Source: Septoria linicola (lineage: Eukaryota; Ascomycota; Dothideomycetes; Mycosphaerellales; Mycosphaerellaceae). From it: a DNA stretch of 64,000 bases. The position numbers were made by a program, and so were the translations under genes. The notes under the pieces are model-generated. The model had not been told where the DNA came from. It ran no database searches and worked only from the letters and a program-made list of their open reading frames with translations. Where the stretch lies: assembly GCA_024114885.1 (NCBI GenBank), contig CP099429.1:682001-746000 (forward strand), written 5' to 3'. This document shows positions 10,095 to 21,292 of the stretch, in pieces (the stretch's first letter is position 1; the number at the start of each line of letters is the position of its first letter).

Positions 10095-13000
10095 CTAGGC
10101 TGTGACTTCGACGTCACGCTTGAATGGGAGAAGACCAGCCAACGGATTGGCTGGCTTTGGGGCGGGCGGTGGGACAGCAGGAAGACCAATCGGGAATGGA
10201 ATGGCCCCCAGGCCAGGAATGGGTGGAAGCCCGGCGAACGGGTTCGCACCGCAGGTCGCGCATGGGGGAGGGATGGGAGGCAGACAGGCAGCTCCGCAGC
10301 CTCCTGGAGGAGGTGGAAGGAATGGACTGAACGGTGCTATATGAATGTCAGAGATAGAGCCCCGAGGGTGAAAGAGCAGGCGAAAACGTACGGCCACCTG
10401 GGAACGATGGTGCTACACTTCACGTCAGTGGCCGCTTTGTGACTAGTCGGGAGAGTGTGCAACTTCAGAGTTGATGCTGCATTTTCGACTTACGTGGAAG
10501 CGCCGGGGGTGGAGCACCGGGGCCAAATCCTGGACCGCCTGTTCATGTCAGTTGCCTGATGTGATATGTGCAACCAGGAAACGTACCGAATGGTGGTGGG
10601 CCTTGTGGGCCGATACCATTACCGTAGCCGCCTACAGTAGCAAGCGATGTGAGTGGTTGCACTGAAAGGTTGAAAGATTGCATACCTTGTTGGGGAATTG
10701 GCGAAGGCGGAATTCCACCAGCATTGTAGCCTGGGTTCAGCATTCATCAGCACTGTTGTTTCGGATCTTCTAGACAGCGATTGTGCGGCACGAGGTCGTT
10801 CTCGCAGCAGTGCTCATCGGCATGCGTGGAGGCGAAGCTGGAGTATCTCCATGGCAGATGTATTGTGAGGATGAATTTGCACTAACCTTGTGGACGAGCC
10901 GGAGGCAATTGCGGCTGGGCTTGCGGAGGAGGCAGCTTGCCTGCGTTGTATCCTACGAGACATCAGCTCACATTGTTGTAATCGTAGCGTATATCATCTC
11001 ACCTTGTCCGATGCCATTTGGCGGGCCATTTGGACCTTGTCCGATGCCATTTGGCGGGCCGTTTGGACCTTGAACGTTTGTGAGCCAAATGAAATCCTCG
11101 CTTTGGTGAAGTGGTCGAGAGGTTGTGTGAAAACATTCCGTAGAGCTTTACGAACCTTGTGGGCCGAAGTTACCTGTCAAAGACGTCAATAACCTTATGA
11201 ACAAATGCAATTTGTGCACGCACCTTGACCAGGTCCGCTTGGGTTGAATCCACTGTTGGGACCTTTGTGCGATCAGCTAGCTGCCGCACCTCGAACGTTC
11301 ACACGAGTTTCTGCAGATACTCACCTGCATTCACGCCACCGCCGATACCTTGGCTATTGAGCGGCAAGTTGTTTCCGAAACCTTGGTTTGGCGGTGCGCC
11401 TCCAAGACCTGTAAGAATGCTTAGTCTGACTCGGTCTTGTAGATGCAAGCAAAGCAGCGCGTTCATGCAGACTTACCGCCAGCTGCAGGGTTGCCGTTAC
11501 CGAGACCTCGAGGAGCTGCAGATCGAATCAGCCAGGAACGCAATTCGGTAGAACGCATCACTCACGAGCATTACCCAGGCTTTGAGCTTGAGGAGGGCCT
11601 TGGGAAGGCGAGCCATTTCCAAATCCGCCGTTGGGACCCATTTGCGCATTGCCAAGCGGGACTTTTCGCGACTGATCAGCACGAGCTCGAGACCGCTTCA
11701 CTTCGATGAGTACCTACCATTGCCGCCCGCGCCGCCGCTGTAGCCTTGAGGAGCTGCAGATCCATAACCTTGCGGCTTATTTGGGATCGGCTGAGGAGGT
11801 GTCGCGGCTCCGTACCCTTGAGGCTTGTTGGGGATCGGCTGAGGAGGTGTCGCGGCTCCGTACCCTTGAGGCTTGTTGGGGATCGGCTGAGGAGGTGTCG
11901 CGGCTCCGTACCCTTGAGGCTTGTTGGGGATCGGCTGAGGAGGTGTCGCGGCTCCGTACCCTTGAGGCTTGTTGGGGATAGGCTGAGGAGGTGTCGCGGC
12001 TCCGTACCCTTGAGGCTTGTTGGGGATAGGCTGAGGAGGAGGAACAGCAGAGTCGTAGCCCTTGGGCTGGTTCGGAACGGGCTGGGGTGGAGGGAGATTG
12101 CCCTTAGAATCGTAGCCCTTGGGAGCATAGCCAGAAACACCACTCGATGGAGCTGAAAGGATGTAAGCAGATATTCTCCAAGTCCGGAAACGAATACTCA
12201 CGAGGGCCACCTGGAATGCCGTTCGTTGGAGCTGTGAAGAGATTAGCTTGAGCTTCTCATAGTGTCGCGATCATCTTACGAGGACCGCTTGGGCGTCCAC
12301 CATTGGGAGCTGCACAAGAATCAGCACACAGTCGATCACGAAACGAGCGCAAACTTACGGAAGCCGCCGCCATTGCCGCTGTTCGGTGCTGTGATGTCCA
12401 TCAGGAAGAGCGCGATACTCGCAGTAAGAAGAAACTTACGCATGCCATTGCTCGGATTGGATGGGAAGCCATTCATGGCATCTTGCGCAGATTGTGCAGC
12501 TGGGTTGAAGTCAGTTCCCGGACCTCCGCCCATAGGGCCGGATCCTTGGAATACGTGAGCAAGACGCGGAGATAGTTAGCAATCGAGACATACCTGGAAT
12601 GCGCTGCGAGCCTGGTTGGATGTTCTGAGCTTGCGAGGCGCCGAGCTGTTGTGGATCAGCAGAATCGAACATGCCGGGCTCCCCAGCACCGCTCTCCTCT
12701 ACGTCTTCTGCAACTTCTTCATCGCGACGTTGGCTAGACAAAAAGATCAGTACTGCACATCAATGACTGCTACACAAATCGACCAACAATTGAGGCTGCA
12801 TTTGACCTTGCATCTGGTTGGGCATCATGGCACCATTCATTTGACCTTGCATCTGGTTGGGCATCATGGCACCATTCATTTGACCTGGAGCAGCATTGGC
12901 TTGGGGACCGCCGAAACGCATCGCGTTCGCAGCAGAGTCTGCTGCAGGATTGAAGTCAGTACCAGAACCTGTGAGATGTGTCAGCAGACTGAACTTGGAT

Positions 13001-15416
13001 TGTCGCACACATTATGCTCACTTCCGAATGAAGGGCCCGAGCCAGGCGCTCGGTCAAGGCCAGGCTGGAACCCATCCTGTCCATTGAACCCCGACGGCGG
13101 GCCGTTGAAGTTTGGCTGCCCACCTTGGCCTCCGTATGCAGCGTTCTGTGGCATTGGTAGGGCTTGACCGCCATAACCTGAGGGCTGATTACCGTAACCG
13201 CTTGAGCTACCAGACATTCCTGCACCACCGGCACCGCTTGGACCTTGGACAGCGTTAGCTGAGATCAATGTGATGCAGAACGAAGCTTGATGGCATGATA
13301 TAAGTGATTAGAAGCACTTACCTCCCGGGAACCCTCCTTGCTGCTGTTGCTGCCGGTTTGGAGGCAGACCACCTTGTTGCTGACTGGGTGGCTGACCGCT
13401 TGGACCATTCATCGAGCCTTGCTGCGGCTGAGGTCTACCAGATCCCTGCTGTTGCTGTTGAGAAGGTCCGTTCATGGATGGCGGCGACCCAGAGCCCTGC
13501 TGTTGCTGTTGAGAGGGTCCGTTCATCGAAGGTGGCGACCCGGAGCCCTGTTGAGGACTAGGGAGGTTGCCAGAGCTGGAGCCGTAACCCGATGGGGCTT
13601 GAGGTTGACTGGGAGGCTGCTTAGGAGGCTGTTGAGGCGACGTTGGAGGAGGAGGTGACTGCTTCTGCTTGCCGTATGGCGATGGCTGGTCTTGCTTTGG
13701 CTTTTCTGGAGAGACAGGCTTGTCAGGTTTTGGCTGGTCGCCGTAAGACTTCTGCTCCTCTTTTGGTGGGGTCGGCTTGGTGTCTTCCTTTGGTGGGGTC
13801 GGCTTGGTGTCTTCCTTTGGTGGCGATGGCTTCTTGTCTTCCTTCGGTGGAGGCGCTGGAGACTCCTCGTCTTCGCCGTAGGACTTCTGCTCAGGCTTTT
13901 CGGGCTTCTTCTCAGTACCGTAAGATGGCTTTTTGTCCTCCTTTGGAGATGGCGGAGGGGATTTCTCTTCTTTCGGTGGGGCTGGCGGTGACTTCTCAGC
14001 GGGCTTTTCGGGCTTCTTCTCAGTACCGTAGGATGGCTTTTTGTCCTCCTTTGGAGGTGGCGGAGGAGATTTCTCTTCTTTCGGTGGAGCTGGCGGTGAC
14101 TTCTCAGCGGGCTTTTCGGGCTTCTTCTCAGTACCGTAGGATGGCTTTTTGTCCTCTTTTGGAGGTGGCGGAGGAGATTTCTCTTCTTTCGGTGGAGCTG
14201 GCGGTGACTTCTCAGCGGGCTTTTCGGGCTTGTGGTCTTCCTCTTCCGGCTTCTCGTCGTACGACGATGGGTGTTCACCACGCTTGGCGTGGTACTTAGC
14301 AGTAGCTGGGTGAGCAGAGACAGCATCAGCAATGGATGCTGGAGCGCCGGAGGCCATCTGAGCGAGTGCCTGTTGAGCTTGCTTGGCAGGGGCATTAGAA
14401 GAAGATTGAAGTTGACCAGAGCAGGTGAAGGTCGAACCAAGTGGCTCGCCGAACAACTCCTCATCGTCAAAGTAGTCGTCAGAGTAGTCGATGTCAACAC
14501 ATTTGCCGCCCCCGGTAGGGCCAACATGCTTGCAGTGAACCTCTGGGTGCACGATTGTGAGAAGAGTGTGAATGGTGCGGCACGCGAGATTGTCACCCCA
14601 GGCCTCATCGAAGTCTCCGAAAGGCTTGGCTCCAAGCTGAGCTGAGCAATCATCCACGCTGCTGAATTGCTGGTTCTCGCCAGTGCATTGCTTCTGAATC
14701 TGAGGGCAGAGCTGCTGTGTGGCAGCCTCTTGCACTTGCATAGAGGTGTAGTCGATGCCAGTTGCTGCCTTGGTCCATGCTTGGAGATTTGGAATCCAGG
14801 CTTGATACTTGTCGATCTCGCCAGCTTCATTGAAGTGGAAGAAGGCGACCTGCGAGAGCACAGTCTCATCGTCAGAGTGGTGATGACGACGACGAAGAGA
14901 TCGGTGAGGTTCGGACGGTACCTGAGAGAGAGTGGTCTTGAGCCCGTCGTCTTGCAGCTCACCAGCTTCGTTCAGCTTGCCAGTGCGGAAGTAAACCAAA
15001 GCGGAAGCGACATCGGGGCAGCCAGAGACAAAGTCAACGACTTCGGCCTTGTAAAAGGCGGTGCTGGCTGGGTTGCCTTGTGGTGTAGGAGCCAAAGCAA
15101 AGAAGTACTCAATGGAGTCCTCGAAACCAGTGAAGTTGCCGACTGGCGACACGCGACCAGTCGCGTCTGGGGCGAACAATCCAGGTGGGACAGCCTTGCC
15201 GCCTTGCGCGATGATGGCAGTGTTAGCTGGGTACACAGTGTAGTCGTAGACGGTCTGGATCGTCCTCAGATTTCGCTGGTACCAGTCTGGCTGATTGCTC
15301 TCGGTGACAGCGCCCTCATCTCCACCATCTGCCGTTGCTTTGGGTTGCTGCTGTGGAAGCGCCGATGCCACAGATGCTAAACATAACAATGAACGAGTGA
15401 CTGTTTTGGCCAACAT
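10095..15416 (-). CDS. Large secreted modular Gly/Pro-rich protein built from 21 mostly phase-1 exons
   Basis: Exons by eye: 15416-13322, 13258-13022, 12968-12776, 12733-12594, 12544-12440, 12388-12359, 12309-12280, 12231-12202, 12152-11718, 11661-11566, 11515-11477, 11408-11325, 11262-11224, 11173-11156, 11068-11003, 10952-10887, 10730-10686, 10631-10587, 10538-10494, 10412-10392, 10336-10095. The frame stays open through all 21 to TAG, giving about 1366 aa. Nineteen of 20 introns are phase 1; intron 3 (phase 2, donor GTGTAG) is the least certain, and exon 10's acceptor is provisional. The protein has a signal peptide (residues 1-19), then a globular domain to about residue 340 (YDYTVYPAN, SIEYFFALAP, DEAWGDNLACRT, HVGPTGGGKCVD). 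That domain resembles a fungal secreted family with an NTF2/SnoaL-like fold. Next come Lys/Pro/Glu repeats, Gln/Gly repeats, then short Gly-Pro-Asn modules. The last exon is Pro-rich with four cysteines (GGCGAAC, PPCATCG). No GPI signal or membrane segment is seen. A cell-surface or matrix role is inferred, not shown. Confidence 0.8.
11799..12038 (-). repeat. 48-bp tandem repeat, five near-identical copies (16-aa unit)
   Basis: Inside exon 9 of the modular gene a 48-bp unit repeats head to tail at 11799, 11847, 11895, 11943 and 11991, with diverged copies on both sides. The encoded unit is NKPQGYGAATPPQPIP. The copies are almost identical at DNA level (one C/T difference separates the last from the others), so the array is young or kept uniform by slippage or unequal exchange. 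Copy number is probably polymorphic. Confidence 0.95.
12805..12883 (-). repeat. 39-bp direct duplication in exon 3
   Basis: The unit encoding GQMNGAMMPNQMQ appears twice in tandem with near-identical DNA, inside exon 3 of the modular gene. It is one of several independent in-frame duplications in this locus. Confidence 0.9.
13901..14230 (-). repeat. 108-bp tandem repeat, three copies (36-aa Lys/Pro/Glu unit)
   Basis: Within exon 1 of the modular gene a 108-bp period is visible at 13901, 14009 and 14117, with a fourth partial edge at 14225. The unit contains KSPPAPPKEEK, PPPPPKEDKK and PSYGTEKK. It is extensin-like in composition, mixing charged Lys/Glu with proline runs and a regularly spaced Tyr. 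Toward the 3' side shorter units (TPPKEDTKP) follow. Confidence 0.95.
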
Positions 15417-15540
15417 GTTGCCGGCTCAAAACGAATATGGAGCAAACTAAACGAATGTGAGTGAAGGTGATCCGCAGCAGCGGTTGTGCGTGAGGAGAAG
15501 AGAAAGAATCCGGAGCATCGCTATATATTGCAGAGCAGAT
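15417..15540 (-). promoter_or_regulatory. Core promoter of the modular gene
   Basis: Read on the minus strand, a TATATAG element lies at 15522-15528, about 105 bp upstream of the ATG at 15416. This is a usual fungal spacing and supports 15416 as the true start. Confidence 0.5.
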
Positions 15541-18500
15541 TGGCTATGCGAGTGGATCGCTTCCAGGGTACCTCATCATGCTTGAGGCTTTGGCAGAAAG
15601 TAAGATTACTCTCCTGAGCTTCAAAGCCTGTCTGCGCGTCTCTGCGCTGCTCGCCCTGGTGAGCTTTCCCAAGGCCGCGAATCGGGCGGGAAGATCCACC
15701 AAAGGAAGCAGAAGATCATTATAGCAAGGCCTATTGTCCCTGCACGGCATATATGCCTTTGGCACATCTAGGGAGTCGCGCAGGGACCCATCTTCACGAG
15801 ACATCGACATCCAAAGCTTGGTACACCTCCCTTCGTCCATAGCGATCGGAGTAGCTTGGGCTGGTCGGGATGTTCCGGTGCGAGGCTGTGCAAGGCCTCA
15901 ATGCCATTTCTCCCGGGCGATTGCTCTGTCTTACAACCTGCCAGATGGTTGAGACCACGCCACAGAAGTGTCATTCTGAAGCTCCGTGACGACAAGCTGT
16001 TCTGCGGAGTCCGTGTTCTTGTGGTGTCCTGGTCTGTCAAATTTCAGCCATCCAGGCGCATCGATGACATCCAAGGTTTCTAGCTTTCGCGGTAACAAGG
16101 TGTTTGCCTGACACTTCTCATCATTTCTGTATTTAGACAGCCGCATCGAAAGCTGCAGAGATCAGGACCGCTCTCCAGTGCTATACTGAAGCCGCTTTGC
16201 TTGCAGGACAGACCGATTCAAAGTTACGGATATGTTCATCGTAAAGACTCTTCCAGCGTGAAGCTGTGTGTCACAGCAAACGTGAAATTAGAATTTGAGA
16301 CATCATCGTCATCCCTGCCGCGGTGTGACTCCGAACTCTGTTCCTGCAGCCCGCCGGCGGGCAGCATGCTTCTGCGGATACGGGTGAAGCGGAGACGGCT
16401 CAGGAACTGTCCTCTAGGAATAGTTCCACAATCATCGATCATGTGATCCTAGTCTTCAACCTCATCTTGCCCTCCGAATGCAGATGTTGGTGGCAATCAC
16501 CGTGCGGAGACGGTGGGCAGGGTAATCTCGTGTAGCATGCTGGATTAATGCTGAGCGAGGTCTATCGCCGACATCTGCAGTACCCTGTGTTGAAGAAAGA
16601 GCGAGGTTATGATGACGGATGTTGTGCTCGTACCGGATACAGTAGATCGACTGCGTGCTGTGAGGGTGCGAATTCCAGCATCCAATGGCCGCATATGGTC
16701 AACCACAACCACACATCTTCCTAAACATTTCGCTCCAAATGCAGATCATCTGTATCGCCCGACGTGTTGACTGATAGCGGCTTCAGTCAGTGGCTACGAG
16801 AAATACGTCCGATGGCTGCTGGCCCTAAAATAGCTGACCAGGGATATGCGCGACCACGTGAAGCCTGACTCGACTGCTCCGATCGTTCCCAGGACCTTGG
16901 TTTGGCAGCTCGTGCTTCATCCTTCCAATCTCTGACGCGTAATCGAGCATCGACTTGCAGTTTCAACCGTACAGGATAAGAGCTCGATTGTTTGTGCTTG
17001 ATAACAATCAAGCCCATACACCCGATACGGGAAGGCCGATTACACTCAAGCTTTTGCGCATGTTCGTGATAGTCGCGTAGTCCAGTAAAAGATCGCTGAA
17101 TATCACGCCATCACTCGTGTGTGTGGAAATGTCAGTAATTGCTACCAATCGTCAGGCAATGTTCATACATACCACAAACGATCGTCCGCTGTCTCCAGCA
17201 ATTCTTTAGGCGCGACGCCACCTCACTCTGACAGACATCTTCTGGATCAGCTTGTCAACACCGGTTGTGTAGCACAATGATTGGAGCGGATCCCCAAGAG
17301 TGTCACCAGCATGCATAGGAAGACAGGAATGTCCCAAAAGCTCAGCGACGTCTGACAGTAAGCTAACCAGTTCTCAGCTTCCAAAATCAACCTCAGTAGC
17401 ATCGGTCCGGCAGCGCTGACCGCTCTACAGTCCAGCGTATCGAGCCTCTGGTTGCGAGTGTGCATAACGGGCATTCTGCAGCAACTCGCAACACTTGCAG
17501 CACGGCGTGACGCCGGATAAATAGGCGGTATGTTCGTGTTCAGAACGTGTCACAACGCGTCGCTAAAGCGGAAAACCTTGTTGTGTTTCTGCCACCTGAG
17601 GCAAGAACTTGTCCGCCCCTTCCTCGTCGTCTTTTACCTGCTCTCCTACTGTTACTCCTGCTCAAGCCTGCCACCTTTTTACAAGCCTCGAGTTCATCAC
17701 GATGACCACGTGCATGATGTTCTGTTTTCGTTGATTGCGCGCCATACAACTGCAGTAGCAATGCCCCGACAGCAAGCCCTGCCTGTCGCCGTGCCGCTCA
17801 CCGCTTGAGAGAGCACCCCAGCAAGACTCCATTTTCTTCCCAGCAAATTCCAGCTGCTTCATGCACTTCTGGGCAGCGAGCCAATGTCTGGTACAACCTC
17901 CACTGTTGCGCGTAGCTAATGCTGCTTGATTACAGTGGGCATGAAGAGTGTGCGGGGTCGATGGACACCCTTCATGCAAGCGACGCAGAGAAAGCTGTCC
18001 AGTGTTCGTTTATCCGCGTATACCACTCGAGGCGACCAATCTGGCAAAGGCTCCTTCATACCAGCTACAAAGTTAGTGGACCACATGGCAAGTCGAGGAT
18101 CTCTGCGTTTGCTCGTTCCATTTGTCCATACAATGTCCGATCGCGAGACCTACCTTGACTTAATCATCCGGCACAGCTTGCAACGCTCTCGCGACAATCC
18201 CCTCGATTGCGTGCTGTTTGTCTGCGGACCTTGCCTTCGTTGGAATGCCTGGGGTGTCCTCTGTGCTTCTGCAGCCGACAATCGCTTTGCTGTTGCTGTC
18301 CAGCGTACTGGGAGACTCATCTCGCGGGATCGCGTGGGGTTGCTTTCCTATACGACCCGAGGCCCAATGTGCACAAGCTGGTTGCTCTAATGATATTGTT
18401 TAGCTTGCAAAGGTCATTCTGGGTACTTGATGCAGAAGCCATGAAGCGGCTGTTCGTAGGCATCTGAGCGTGGCTCGAAATTTCCAATGCGAAAATCATC

Positions 18501-19555
18501 ATCGTAGTCACTGACGCTGGGGAATGGCATCAAGCAACACACATGTCAAAGGTACTACCAGCATTTAGTTTGCAACATTTGTGTACTACAAGATTATCAT
18601 ATGCAGATTGAACCACGGCTGTTCCTGGCAGATAATCTGGAACAGGTTGTCCTTTTCCGCTCAACGCTAACGCAGGTTGACCCTCGCCGAGATATTGCAA
18701 GCGATCGCTTATGCACCCGGCATATACCAGTCACCATCCCATCCCTTGAAATCTGACAACTGAATGGGCAGATGGAGAGCTCCATGATGCGAACATGTTG
18801 CCGAGGAGCAGGTGTTCCCGCCACAAGCCAATCATGAGCTGCATGACGCAATTGACTCTATATATTCCACCCGAATCGAAGAAGCCTTTCGACAATCTCC
18901 ATGATGCCTTGACAGAGAAGCTGAACAAGGCATGGCCGTGGAAGACTGCGTGGGATCGCTGCCGCTGTGACAGGAATGCTCTGATCTCCTTGGTGATTAT
19001 CAAATCTGCCTGGATGACCCCGAGAAAATGCTCTAAGCTCCACGATCAACAGAGATCTATCTTGGTTCCAAAGAACGCTAAGCTCTGGCTCATCTGCAAA
19101 TCATCTACGATCAGCCGGTCAAGGCTCCGACGCATCACACAGCAAATGGCGTGGTGGGAAATCCCCCCCTCAGCACGTGGTAAACGCCGCAACGTGCCTG
19201 AGCAAGTGGCCCCGCGACGCGCTCATCGCGTCGTCCCATGTAGCACTTTCTACGACATCACCACTCGATTCAGTGGTACCGCTACGCCTCTTTGAGATGA
19301 CATGGCCTTGTTTACGTCTGAAGACTGGTCGAAGCTGGAGTACTTCCTGGTCGGCTACCTGCAGCTAGAATTGTGCTTGCACCGGCTCCGAGACGTCTCC
19401 CGGTAATGCTTCTGTGGACCTGCGTTCTTTGTGCCAATGCTTCAGCATTTTTTTCGGCGAGGTACGGATTTCTATTAGTCTACGTTGTCACCGATTACAT
19501 GGACGTGTCCACAATCGATGAGCTTCCGCCGAAGCTACTTGTGTCTAGCAGGTAG
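15541..19555. other. 4-kb gene-poor region
   Basis: I could not assign any gene here. Frames up to about 165 codons exist (17926-18390, 18795-19295) but have no domain, signal peptide or coherent splice sites. Composition is not strikingly AT-rich, so there is no obvious RIP-degraded transposon block. The stretch may hold non-coding RNA or strongly decayed DNA that I cannot recognise. Confidence 0.4.
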
Positions 19556-19692
19556 TATAAGATCTCTGCAGACCCTCCACTTCAGTTGCTGCTCTTAACC
19601 ACAACTCTTACAACAATTTATCCTAACAGTCGAGCTCTTTCTTTAGCTCCTCAAATCAACTCACGCTTTCTTTCGTGAGCTATCCATCCAGC
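19556..19692 (+). promoter_or_regulatory. Core promoter and leader of the cyclase gene
   Basis: TATAAG at 19556-19561 lies about 135 bp before the ATG. It is followed by a pyrimidine- and CAA-rich leader, the common layout of well-expressed fungal genes. Confidence 0.5.
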
Positions 19693-21292
19693 ATGTCGGA
19701 CCTCAAGGCTACCGTGGCGGAGACGCCCAAGGGTTTCCACGTTGAGGGTTACGAGAAGATCGAATACGACTTCACGTTCATCGACAGCGTTTTCGACCCA
19801 AGCAAGCCGGATCTTGCAAAGTGCTACGAGCGCTGGGGCCGAGCGCTTGCAGTGATGGACACCAACATCTTTAATGTTTACGGCGAGCAATTACAGCGCT
19901 ACTTCGATCACCACAACATTGAGCTCCAGGTTCACAAGACCATGATTGGGGAGAAGGCCAAGAGCATTGACACGTTCCTAAGCATTGTCGACTCGATGAC
20001 CAAGTTTGGCATCTACCGAAAGGTGAGACTTACGTGTTGTGGACCACTTCCTGCATCAGCTGACATGATTTCGTAGGAGCCGGTTCTCGTTATCGGAGGT
20101 GGACTGGTCACCGATGTTGCTGGTTTTGCATGTGCAGCATACCGCAGAAACACCAACTTCATCCGCATCCCAACTACCGTGATTGGGCTCATTGACGCGT
20201 CCGTATCGATCAAGGTTGCGGTCAACTACGGCAACTACAAGAACCGTCTTGGTGCCTACCACGCACCTATCCACACATTCCTCGACTTTACATTCCTCCG
20301 CACCCTGCCAGAGGCTCAGATCCGAAACGGATTCGCGGAGCTAATTAAGATCTCCTCTTGCGCTCATCTGCCAACCTTTGACCTGCTTGACAAGTATGCT
20401 GAGCAGATCATCAAGACCGGCTTCGGACGATCAGATGATACCACCGAAGAAATCACTAAGGCTTGCGATGAAATCAATCGAGCGGGGATCCATGAAATGC
20501 TCAAGCTTGAGACGCCGAACTTGCACGAGATCGGCCTTGACCGTGTGATTGCCTATGGTCACACGTAAGTATACTTGCCTACACATACACAACTTGCACC
20601 ACTAACTTTACGTGCACAGTTGGTCCCCATTGCACGAGCTCGTGCCAGATGTGCCACTTCGTCACGGTCATGCCATCTCGATCGATATGGCTTACTCTGC
20701 CACTCTCGCCCACATGCGTGGCAATCTCCCTGATGGCGACTACAAGCGTCTCCTCGACCTCTTTTCCAGAACTGGTCTGTCCATGGACCACGAGGACTTC
20801 AACGAAGACATCCTGGACAAGGCCACGACCGCGATTCTGAAGACTCGTGACGGCAAGCTGCGAGCCGCCATTCCAAGCCCACTCGGAAGCTGTGTCTTCC
20901 TGAACGATGTTGAGAAGGAGGAGATGAATGAAGCTCTTCGAAAGCACAAAGAGATTTGCAAGACCTACCCACGTAATGGACTGGGGCTTGAGGCTTTCGT
21001 CGACAGCAGTGACACAGGATATACTTTGAACAACAAGGCAGTGGACTCTACTGCAGGCACGAATGGCAGCTCAAACGGAACCGCTGAGGGTCTGAAGAAG
21101 ATCAACGTCATCAACGATGATACGAAGGAGGCTACTACGAATGGCACGAACGGCCATGCCAACGGCAATGGCGTCGCGGTCAATGGCGTGAAGTCTGCCA
21201 AGAAGGCTGCATCTGGACCAGAGGGAGTCGACGGTCTCCAGAATGGTGTTACCAATGGTGTCAATGGTCATGCTGTCAACGGTCACAGCTGA
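19693..21292 (+). CDS. Sugar-phosphate cyclase, MysA/DDGS type (desmethyl-4-deoxygadusol synthase-like)
   Basis: There are three exons: 19693-20022, 20077-20564 and 20620-21292 (496 aa). It belongs to the 3-dehydroquinate-synthase superfamily: an NAD-binding IGGGLVTDVAGFACA, a PTTVIGLIDASVSIK loop, metal ligands Glu in GFAELIK, His in YGHTW...LHE and His in LRHGHAISID. HGHA instead of the HGEA of dehydroquinate synthase marks the C7-cyclitol branch (DDGS/EEVS), which uses sedoheptulose 7-phosphate. The adjacent MysC-type ligase makes DDGS the preferred call; 2-epi-5-epi-valiolone synthase cannot be excluded. After the catalytic domain comes an unusual tail of about 90 residues dominated by Asn-Gly pairs (TTNGTNGHANGNG, NGVTNGVNGHAVNGHS), probably disordered. 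Confidence 0.9.

Noticed and set aside
11101..11130. A GTGGTCGAGAGGTTG stretch resembling a tRNA A-box region
   Set aside because: No B-box or cloverleaf follows; it lies in an intron of the modular gene.
13523..14962. Long minus-strand frame of 479 codons, and plus-strand frames 13643-14299 and 11746-12156
   Set aside because: They are alternate-frame or antisense readings of the repeat-rich modular gene; low-complexity repeats keep stops out of all frames.
16185..16783. A 12-bp inverted repeat (ACTGAAGCCGCT and its complement) about 590 bp apart, resembling short terminal repeats of a MITE
   Set aside because: At this length several such pairs are expected by chance in 64 kb, there is no target-site duplication, and similarity does not extend beyond 12 bp.
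18861..19190. A frame that reads like protein with stops that could be C-to-T changes (CAA to TAA, CGA to TGA), suggesting a RIP-damaged gene
   Set aside because: Five stops in about 110 codons is what random sequence gives, and no family resemblance is visible.
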